The notes under the pieces are model-generated. The model worked only from the letters and a program-made list of their open reading frames with translations, did not search any database and had not been told where the DNA came from. A stretch of 10,766 nt of DNA from Candidatus Rokubacteria bacterium RIFCSPLOWO2_02_FULL_72_37 (lineage in GTDB: Bacteria; Methylomirabilota; Methylomirabilia; Rokubacteriales; CSP1-6), in contig MGCE01000052.1 in assembly GCA_001790315.1 (NCBI GenBank), positions 1-10,766 of the forward strand, read 5' to 3'. This document shows, in pieces, positions 5,784 to 10,766 of the stretch. Made by a program: the position numbers and the translations under genes. Within the stretch, counting starts at the first letter, position 1. Each line of letters begins with the position of its first letter.

Positions 5784-6827
5784 ATGCAAAACTTAAACCG
5801 CCAGGTGGTGCTCCGGAGTCGCCCCAGGGGCGAGCCCCGGCCGTCCGACTTCGAGCTCGCCGAGGCGCCCGTGCCCGCTCCCGGCGAGGGGGAGATCCTC
5901 TGCCGCACCATCTACCTTTCCCTCGACCCCTACATGCGCGGCCGCATGGACGAGGGCCGCTCGTACACGGGCGGGATGAACCCCGCCCTCGGTTCGGTCA
6001 TGGTCGGCGGCACCGTCAGTGAGGTAATCGCCTCCCGGAATCCCGCGTTCCCCGAGGGCAGCTTCGTCCTCGGCGCGAACGGCTGGCAGGCGTACGCGCT
6101 CTCTCGCGGCGCGGGCCTCCGGACCCTCGATCCCCGGCAGGCGGCGCTCTCGACGGCCCTCGGCGTCCTCGGGATGCCCGGCATGACGGCCTACGTCGGC
6201 CTGCTGGACATCGGCCGGCCCAAGCCCGGCGAGACCGTGGTCGTCTCGGCGGCCGCGGGCGCGGTCGGCTCGGTCGTCGGCCAGCTCGCCCGGCTCAAGG
6301 GCTGCCGTGCGGTCGGGGTGGCGGGCTCCGACGAGAAACGCGCGTACGTCGTGAAGGAGCTCGGCTTCGACGCCTGCGTGAACTACAAGAGCGGCGCGCT
6401 CCGGCCCGCGCTCAGGGAGGCGTGCCCGAACGGGATCGACGTCTACTTCGACAACGTGGGTGGCGACGTCCTCGCCGCCGCGCTCACGCTCATCAACCTG
6501 CGGGCGCGCATCCCCCTCTGCGGCCTGATCTCGCAGTACAGCGCGATCGAGCCGCCGGCGGGCCCGAACCTCCGGCCCGTGCTCACGAACCGCGCCCTGA
6601 TCCAGGGCTTCATCGTCTCCGACCACATGGATCGGCTCGCCGACTTCCTCGATGAGTGCACGCGCTGGTTCCGGGACGGGAAGCTCAAGTACAGGGAGGA
6701 CGTGGTCATCGGGCTCGAGCGGGCGCCCGAGGCGTTCATCGGCCTCCTGCGCGGACAGAACTTCGGCAAGCTGCTCGTCAAGGTCGGGGAAGACCCGACG
6801 GCCCGCGCCGTGGGGCCGCGCGCCTAG
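5784..6827 (+). CDS. NADPH-dependent MDR-family reductase (CurA / PTGR-like)
   Basis: A 347-residue zinc-independent medium-chain dehydrogenase/reductase, closest in form to prostaglandin reductase / leukotriene B4 12-hydroxydehydrogenase and E. coli CurA, which reduce the C=C bond of alpha,beta-unsaturated ketones and aldehydes. Seen: SLDPYMRGRM at 46-55, typical of this subfamily; the Rossmann stretch AAAGAVGSVVGQLA at 156-169; NYK at 200-202; and YFDNVGGDVL at 221-230. The zinc ligands of classical alcohol dehydrogenases are absent, as expected. The likely role is detoxifying reactive enones; the true substrate is unknown. The ATG has no Shine-Dalgarno and follows a -10-like box and a palindrome, suggesting regulated leaderless expression. 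Its last 50 bases overlap the end of the convergent MFS gene. Confidence 0.92.
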   Translation: MQNLNRQVVLRSRPRGEPRPSDFELAEAPVPAPGEGEILCRTIYLSLDPYMRGRMDEGRSYTGGMNPALGSVMVGGTVSEVIASRNPAFPEGSFVLGANGWQAYALSRGAGLRTLDPRQAALSTALGVLGMPGMTAYVGLLDIGRPKPGETVVVSAAAGAVGSVVGQLARLKGCRAVGVAGSDEKRAYVVKELGFDACVNYKSGALRPALREACPNGIDVYFDNVGGDVLAAALTLINLRARIPLCGLISQYSAIEPPAGPNLRPVLTNRALIQGFIVSDHMDRLADFLDECTRWFRDGKLKYREDVVIGLERAPEAFIGLLRGQNFGKLLVKVGEDPTARAVGPRA

Positions 6828-8607
6828 ACCAGGAGCCTGTCGGCGTATCGCGAGGAGCGCCACGGCGCCGCCACCAGAGGGCGATCGCGCCGAGCACCGC
6901 CAACCCCGTGGCGCCCGCGGCCATCAGCGCGACCCGAACGCCGGCCACCTCTGCGAGCGAGCCGACGAGGAACGAGCCGATCGGCGTCGAGCCGCCGAAC
7001 ATGAGCGCGTAGAGCCCCATGACCCGCCCCCGAAGCTCGTCGGGCGCCCCGAGCTGGAGCGTCGTGTTGCAGCCCGCCATGAAGATGATCGCGCCGAAGC
7101 CGATCACGAACAGGAGCGGGACGGCCGCGCCGAAGCGCCCGACCGTGGCCAGCGCGACGAGGCCGGTGCACGCGATGACCGCGGCGACGCCGATCGCGGC
7201 GAGCGGCGGCCGGCGGCCGCCGAGCGTCGCGAGCGAGAGCGCGCCCGTGACCGCGCCGAACCCGACCGCGGACATGAGGAAACCGAACCCCTCGGCCCCC
7301 GCGCCGAGCACGTTCCGCGCGAAGAGCGGCACGGAGACGTTGAAGTTGAAGACGCAGACGCTCATGGTCAGCACCAGGCCCAGCACCATCGCCACCCGCG
7401 GCGTCGCGAGCGCGTATCGGAGGCCCTCCCCGATCTCCGCGAGCACTCCCCCGGGAGGGCGTGGTCGCGGGCGTCCCTCGGCGCGGACGGCGGCGAGCGC
7501 GCCGATGACGACGAGGAACGAGAGGATCGGCGTCGAGCCGCCGAACATGAGCGCGTAGAGCCCCATGACCCGCCCCCGAAGCTCGTCGGGCGCCCCGAGC
7601 TGGAGCGTCGTGTTGCAGCCCGCCATGAAGATGATCGCGCCGAAGCCGATCACGAACAGGAGCGGGACGGCCGCGCCGAAGCGCCCGACCGTGGCCAGCG
7701 CGACGAGGCCGGTGCACGCGATGACCGCGGCGACGCCGATCGCGGCGAGCGGCGGCCGGCGGCCGCCGAGCGTCGCGAGCGAGAGCGCGCCCGTGACCGC
7801 GCCGAACCCGACCGCGGACATGAGGAAACCGAACCCCTCGGCCCCCGCGCCGAGCACGTTCCGCGCGAAGAGCGGCACGGAGACGTTGAAGTTGAAGACG
7901 CAGACGCTCATGGTCAGCACCAGGCCCAGCACCATCGCCACGCGCGGCGTCGCGAGCGCGTACCGGAGGCCCTCCCCGACCTCCGCGAGCACTCCCCCGG
8001 GAGGGCGTGGTCGCGGGCGTCCCTCGGCGCGGACGGCGGCGAGCGCGCCGATGACGACGAGGAACGAGAGGCCGTTCAGCAGGAAGGCCGGGCCCACGCC
8101 GAAGCGCCCGATCAGGAGCCCGGCCGCCGCGGGGCCGACGATCCGCGCCGTGTTGAACGCGGCCGAGTTCAGCGCGATCGCGTTGACCAGATCCCCACGG
8201 CCCACCAGCTCGACCACGAACGACTGGCGGGTCGGGATGTCGAGCACGTTGGCGCAGCCGTAGAGGAGCGCGAGCACGGCGACGTGCCAGTAGCGGACCT
8301 GGCCGGCGAAGACGAGCGCCGCGAGCGTGAGCGCCTGGAGCGCGAGCGCGGTCTGTGTGCCGAGGAGCATGCGGCGCTTCGGAAACCGGTCCGCGGCCGC
8401 CCCGGTCACGAGCGAGAAGAGCAGGATCGGCAGGAACTGGAGCGTCGAGACGAGGCCGAGCCGGAACGGCGAGTCCGTGAGCTGGAGCACGAGCCACGCC
8501 TGGGCGACCGACTGCATCCACGTGCCGACCAGCGAGACGAGCTGGCCGGACCAGAAGAGGCGGAAGTCCCGGTGGCGGAGCGCGCGGAGCCCGGACGGCA
8601 CGGTCAC
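6778..8607 (-). CDS. MFS_3 (EntS-like) exporter with an internal 182-residue duplication
   Basis: An inner-membrane major facilitator of the enterobactin-exporter-like MFS_3 group, here 609 residues instead of about 410-430. The N-terminus (LRHRDFRLFWSGQLVS), loop 2-3 motif GAAADRFPKRR at 69-79, and VLDIPTRQSFVVELV at 121-135 are typical. Residues about 180-361 are repeated at about 362-543 with one change (Val210 versus Ile392), in frame and with no stop; removing one copy leaves 427 residues, the normal size. The repeat holds the end of helix 6, the central loop, helices 7-10 and the start of helix 11. The GTG at 8607 follows a TAGGCT box by 6 bases; GTG 8601 has GGAGG 6 bases ahead and is an equal candidate start. 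Its final 50 bases run antisense into the reductase gene. Whether the enlarged protein folds is unknown. Confidence 0.9.
   Translation of the reverse strand: MTVPSGLRALRHRDFRLFWSGQLVSLVGTWMQSVAQAWLVLQLTDSPFRLGLVSTLQFLPILLFSLVTGAAADRFPKRRMLLGTQTALALQALTLAALVFAGQVRYWHVAVLALLYGCANVLDIPTRQSFVVELVGRGDLVNAIALNSAAFNTARIVGPAAAGLLIGRFGVGPAFLLNGLSFLVVIGALAAVRAEGRPRPRPPGGVLAEVGEGLRYALATPRVAMVLGLVLTMSVCVFNFNVSVPLFARNVLGAGAEGFGFLMSAVGFGAVTGALSLATLGGRRPPLAAIGVAAVIACTGLVALATVGRFGAAVPLLFVIGFGAIIFMAGCNTTLQLGAPDELRGRVMGLYALMFGGSTPILSFLVVIGALAAVRAEGRPRPRPPGGVLAEIGEGLRYALATPRVAMVLGLVLTMSVCVFNFNVSVPLFARNVLGAGAEGFGFLMSAVGFGAVTGALSLATLGGRRPPLAAIGVAAVIACTGLVALATVGRFGAAVPLLFVIGFGAIIFMAGCNTTLQLGAPDELRGRVMGLYALMFGGSTPIGSFLVGSLAEVAGVRVALMAAGATGLAVLGAIALWWRRRGAPRDTPTGSWSRRAAPRRGPSGLPRP
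6963..7525. repeat. Tandem duplication copy A (C-terminal side of the MFS gene)
   Basis: This stretch matches 7509-8071 with an offset of exactly 546 bases. Differences seen are bases 6977-6978 at the left edge, and three substitutions at 7396, 7417 and 7434. The two copies share the junction at 7509-7525. The 14-mer CGACGAGGAACGAG marks the left edge, the junction and the right edge (6963, 7509, 8055). Confidence 0.96.
7509..8071. repeat. Tandem duplication copy B (N-terminal side of the MFS gene)
   Basis: Partner of 6963-7525. Beyond 8071 the sequence returns to unique N-terminal MFS coding sequence; on the other side the unique C-terminal part begins left of 6963. The substitutions facing copy A are at 7942, 7963 and 7980; two are silent and one changes Val to Ile. 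Confidence 0.96.
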
Positions 8608-8613
8608 CCTCCG

Positions 8614-8619
8614 AGCCTA
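8614..8619 (-). promoter_or_regulatory. Candidate -10 box (TAGGCT) for the MFS_3 gene
   Basis: On the minus strand TAGGCT is followed by CGGAGG and then GTG, giving exactly 6 bases to the start at 8607, as in a leaderless gene. The same CGGAGG can act as a Shine-Dalgarno for the GTG at 8601 if transcription starts further upstream, for example from TAGAAC at 8638-8633. Confidence 0.35.
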
Positions 8620-8640
8620 CTCCGGCGCGCGGTTCTAGCG

Positions 8641-8646
8641 TAGACT
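8641..8646 (+). promoter_or_regulatory. Candidate -10 box (TAGACT) for the CoA-transferase operon
   Basis: TAGACT lies in the 65-base gap between the divergent MFS_3 and CoA-transferase genes, 26 bases before the GTG at 8673. The resulting short leader would include GGAG at 8661-8664, 8 bases from the start codon. No clear -35 box is seen. Confidence 0.4.
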
Positions 8647-8672
8647 CTCCGGCTGGCGATGGAGTCGCTCCC

Positions 8673-9857
8673 GTGACGGCCCTCGACGGCATCCGCGTCC
8701 TCGACCACACCCAGGTCATGGCGGGGCCGTTCTGCGCGATGCTCCTGGCGGACATGGGCGCCGACGTCATCAAGATCGAGCCCCCGGGCGGCGAGAGCAC
8801 GCGCGGGGGGGAGCTCGAGCTGATTCCCGGCGTCTCCGCCTCGTTCCTCGCGGTGAACCGCAACAAGCGCGGGCTCGTGCTCGACCTCAAGCGGCGCGAG
8901 GGCGTCGACATCCTGAAGCGGCTTGCGGGGACCGCGGACGTGCTCGTCGAGAACTATCGGCCCGGCGTCGCCGCGCGCCTCGGCGTGGATTACGCCACGC
9001 TCGCAACGATCAACCCACGGCTCGTCTACTGCTCGATCTCGGGATTCGGTCAGTCCGGCCCGTACGCCCACCTCGGTGGCTTCGACCTGATCGCCCAGGG
9101 CATGAGCGGGATCATGAGCGCGACGGGAGGCGAGGATGGGCCGCCCGTCAAGGTCGGTGTCCCGATCGCCGACCTCGGCGCGGGACTCTTCGGCCTCATG
9201 GGCATCCTCGCGGCGCTGCGCGCCCGCCGGGTGACGGGCCGCGGTCAACTGGTGGACACCTCGCTCTTCGAGGCGGGGCTCGCGCTCTCGGCGTGGGAAG
9301 CCACGGAGTACTGGTACACGGGCGAGAATCCACGCCCGCTCGGCACCGCGCATCGGCTCAGCGCGCCCTATCAGGCCTTCCGCGCGAGCGACGGCCACTT
9401 CACGGTCGGCGCCGCGAACGAGCGGCTCTGGCCGCGCTTCGCCGCGCTGCTCGGCCTCGAACCCCTCACCAGCGATCCGCGGTTCGCGACCGCGGCCGTG
9501 CGCCTCCGGAACCGCGCGGCGCTGCAGGCGCTCGTCGAGGCGGTCACCGTCGGGAGGCCCCGGCATCACTGGCTCGCCCTCTGCGAGGAGGCGGGCATTC
9601 CCGCCGGCCCGATCTACAGCGTCCCCGAGGCGCTCGCCGACCCGCACGCGCTCGCGCGCGGGATGGTGCAGGAGCTCGAGCATCCCCGGGTGGGTCGCGT
9701 GAAGGCGCTCGGCAATCCCGTGAAACTCTCGAAGTCGCCGGCGACGATGCGCAAGAGCGCGCCGGAGCTCGGCGAGGACACCGACGCGATCCTCCGCGAG
9801 GCCGGCTACGCGCCGGGGGAGATCGCGGCCTTTCGGGCGGCCGGCGCGATCCGGTGA
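8673..9857 (+). CDS. CaiB/BaiF family (class III) CoA transferase
   Basis: A 394-residue cytoplasmic enzyme that moves CoA between carboxylic acids (formyl-CoA transferase and carnitine CoA-transferase family). Seen: GIRVLDHTQVMAGPFCAMLLADMGADVIKIEPPGG at the N-terminus in family form; NRNKRGLVLDLK at 63-73; ENYRPGV at 93-99; the probable nucleophile Asp167 in VGVPIADLGAG; and VDTSLFEA at 194-201. Length is normal. The GTG start is backed by GGAG at 8661-8664. It heads a likely operon: the next gene begins inside its stop (GTGA) and is followed by an enoyl-CoA hydratase. Activation of a carboxylic acid as its CoA ester for breakdown is likely; the acid is not known. Confidence 0.94.
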   Translation: MTALDGIRVLDHTQVMAGPFCAMLLADMGADVIKIEPPGGESTRGGELELIPGVSASFLAVNRNKRGLVLDLKRREGVDILKRLAGTADVLVENYRPGVAARLGVDYATLATINPRLVYCSISGFGQSGPYAHLGGFDLIAQGMSGIMSATGGEDGPPVKVGVPIADLGAGLFGLMGILAALRARRVTGRGQLVDTSLFEAGLALSAWEATEYWYTGENPRPLGTAHRLSAPYQAFRASDGHFTVGAANERLWPRFAALLGLEPLTSDPRFATAAVRLRNRAALQALVEAVTVGRPRHHWLALCEEAGIPAGPIYSVPEALADPHALARGMVQELEHPRVGRVKALGNPVKLSKSPATMRKSAPELGEDTDAILREAGYAPGEIAAFRAAGAIR

Positions 9858-10441
9858 TCCACGTGAGCGCCCTGGGCGGCGGGCGTGCCCGCCTCGTGAC
9901 GGGCTTCGACGGCCCGGTCGCCGAGGTCGCGGAGGAGCTCGCGCGGCTCGCGGCGGACGAGGTGCCGAGTGTCGCCGCGATCGCGGGCCGCTGCGTCGGG
10001 CCCGCGTTCGAGCTCGCGCTCGCCTGCGACCTTCGCCTCGCGGCCGACAGCGCGATCGTCTCCGCGGACGGCGTCGTGGACGTGACGGGCTGCGCCCGGC
10101 GGCTCGCGCGCCTGCTCGGCGAGGCCCGCGCCAAGGATCTGCTCCTGACCGGCCGCGCCGTCGGCGCCGCCGAGGCCCTCCGCCTCGGCGTCGTGACGCG
10201 GGTCGTCCCCGCGGCGGGCCTCGACGCCGAGGCACGCGCCGCGGCGGAGCTGATCGGCGCCGGCGCACCCCTCGCGGTGCGCGCGGCGCGGCACGCGATC
10301 GCCCGCGTGCGCGACCTGACGCCCGCCCGGGCGCTCGCCGAGGAGCACGACCACGTCCGCCGGCTCATCCAGACCCGTGATCACACGACGGCAGTCGCCG
10401 CGTTCCTCGCGCAGCGGCCGGCGACGTTCACGGGGGAGTGA
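9854..10441 (+). CDS. Short crotonase-like protein, probably lacking catalytic residues
   Basis: A 195-residue protein of the enoyl-CoA hydratase/isomerase fold, against about 260 for the family. The core is clear: VPSVAAIAGRCVGPAFELALACDLRLAADSA at about 37-67, then ARAKDLLLTGRAVGAAEALRLGVVTRVVP at 91-119, and APLAVRAARHAI at 138-149. The N-terminal part with the first oxyanion-hole motif (as in FCGGANL of the next gene) is missing. GPA at 49-51 stands where GGG is usual, and the segment normally carrying catalytic Glu and GGTQ is shortened to DGVVDVTGCARRL. It may be a non-catalytic partner of the crotonase one base downstream, or a decaying paralogue. The GTG at 9854 overlaps the CoA-transferase stop (GTGA); GTG 9863 is an alternative start. 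Confidence 0.8.
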   Translation: MIHVSALGGGRARLVTGFDGPVAEVAEELARLAADEVPSVAAIAGRCVGPAFELALACDLRLAADSAIVSADGVVDVTGCARRLARLLGEARAKDLLLTGRAVGAAEALRLGVVTRVVPAAGLDAEARAAAELIGAGAPLAVRAARHAIARVRDLTPARALAEEHDHVRRLIQTRDHTTAVAAFLAQRPATFTGE

Positions 10442-10442
10442 G

Positions 10443-10766
10443 ATGGGCGAGAACGCGCAGACGCGCTGGTGGCTCGAGGACGGCATCGGCTACGTCGTCA
10501 TCGACAACCCGCCGATGAACGTGCTGAGCGACGTGAACCGGCAGGGCATGCTCGAGGCGCTCGGCGAGTTCCAGCGCGACGGCGCCCGCGCGGTCGTGCT
10601 CACCGGGGCGGGTGATCGCGCCTTCTGCGGCGGCGCCAATCTCCGCGAGGAGGAGCGCCTCACCGCCGAGACGGTCCAGCGGTTCCTGGGCCGCGGTCAG
10701 GAAGTCAACCGGACGATCCGGGAGCTCGACGCGCCGGTGATCGCCGCGATCAACGGCTGGACGATG
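10443..10766 (+). CDS. Enoyl-CoA hydratase/isomerase, N-terminal part
   Basis: Cut by the right edge; 108 residues are visible. It begins MGENAQTRWWLEDGIGYVVI and shows the crotonase pattern: NPPMNVLS at 22-29, the first oxyanion-hole motif DRAFCGGANL at 58-67, and APVIAAINGWTM at the edge, just before the expected GGG. ATG at 10443 begins one base after the stop of the short crotonase, with GGGGGAG at 10432-10438 as Shine-Dalgarno, so the two are co-translated. It would hydrate or isomerise a CoA ester, fitting the upstream CoA transferase. The exact reaction cannot be told without the C-terminal half. Confidence 0.9.
   Translation, partial: MGENAQTRWWLEDGIGYVVIDNPPMNVLSDVNRQGMLEALGEFQRDGARAVVLTGAGDRAFCGGANLREEERLTAETVQRFLGRGQEVNRTIRELDAPVIAAINGWTM

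Noticed and set aside
5500..5796. 98-residue plus-strand frame opposite the small Cys-rich gene
   Set aside because: No recognisable motif. It runs over the palindrome and into the reductase start, whereas the minus-strand frame has ordered cysteine pairs and fits neatly between neighbours.
6963..8071. Transposon or insertion sequence as the source of the duplication
   Set aside because: The duplicated segment is only MFS coding sequence; there is no transposase, terminal inverted repeat or foreign sequence at the boundaries.
6652..8643. 663-residue plus-strand frame with long internal repeats, and 179- and 232-residue frames sharing an identical N-terminus
   Set aside because: They lie opposite the MFS_3 gene; the repeats simply mirror its 546-bp duplication. 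The composition is low-complexity and matches no family.
6824..8911. 695-residue minus-strand frame
   Set aside because: A shifted-frame shadow of the MFS_3 gene running into the CoA-transferase antisense strand, rich in Arg/Ala with no recognisable domain.
8604..10268. 554-residue minus-strand frame
   Set aside because: Antisense to the CoA transferase and short crotonase, both well supported on the plus strand.
9854..10441. Frameshifted full-length crotonase explaining the short gene
   Set aside because: The missing N-terminal third would have to lie inside the intact CoA-transferase gene. The 4-base overlap there looks native and no crotonase motif appears in the other frames.

Overview
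This is a very GC-rich bacterial segment (roughly 70% or more by eye) with dense genes, frequent GTG starts, and 1- or 4-base stop/start overlaps. The mix of a 2-oxoacid dehydrogenase complex, CaiB-type CoA transferase, crotonases and MFS carriers suits a soil or groundwater heterotroph. Candidatus Rokubacteria/Methylomirabilota or a high-GC proteobacterium would fit, but no marker gene settles the taxonomy.

Left part (1-3209, + strand): the C-terminal catalytic domain of a 2-oxoacid dehydrogenase E2 enters from the left edge. After a 156-base gap holding 39-bp tandem repeats comes dihydrolipoyl dehydrogenase (lpdA), and an MFS carrier overlaps its stop by one base. E2 and E3 are parts of one complex; the carrier may move a related acid (inference). 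Next (3270-4657) are pyroglutamyl-peptidase I (pcp) and, overlapping it by 4 bases, a TtcA-type tRNA thiolase. A HAD phosphatase (4770-5480) follows.

Middle (5491-6827): a small cysteine-rich protein of unknown function on the minus strand is divergent from an NADPH-dependent MDR-family reductase. A 16-bp palindrome (CTACACT-CT-AGTGTAG) lies between them, at the edge of the reductase start.

Right part: an EntS-like MFS_3 exporter (minus strand, 6778-8607) carries an in-frame, almost perfect 546-bp (182-residue) internal tandem duplication. This is the most striking feature of the window. Divergent from it is a probable CoA-ester operon: CaiB/BaiF CoA transferase, an unusually short crotonase-like protein that appears to lack catalytic parts, and the start of a normal enoyl-CoA hydratase running off the right edge.

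Several genes have a TAnnnT hexamer 4-7 bases ahead of the start codon with no usable Shine-Dalgarno, suggesting leaderless transcripts. No tRNA, rRNA, CRISPR array, insertion sequence or phage gene was seen. No gene-free stretch exceeds 160 bases. I found no clear multi-gene novel system; the duplicated transporter, the palindrome with its small Cys protein, and the shortened crotonase are the best leads.
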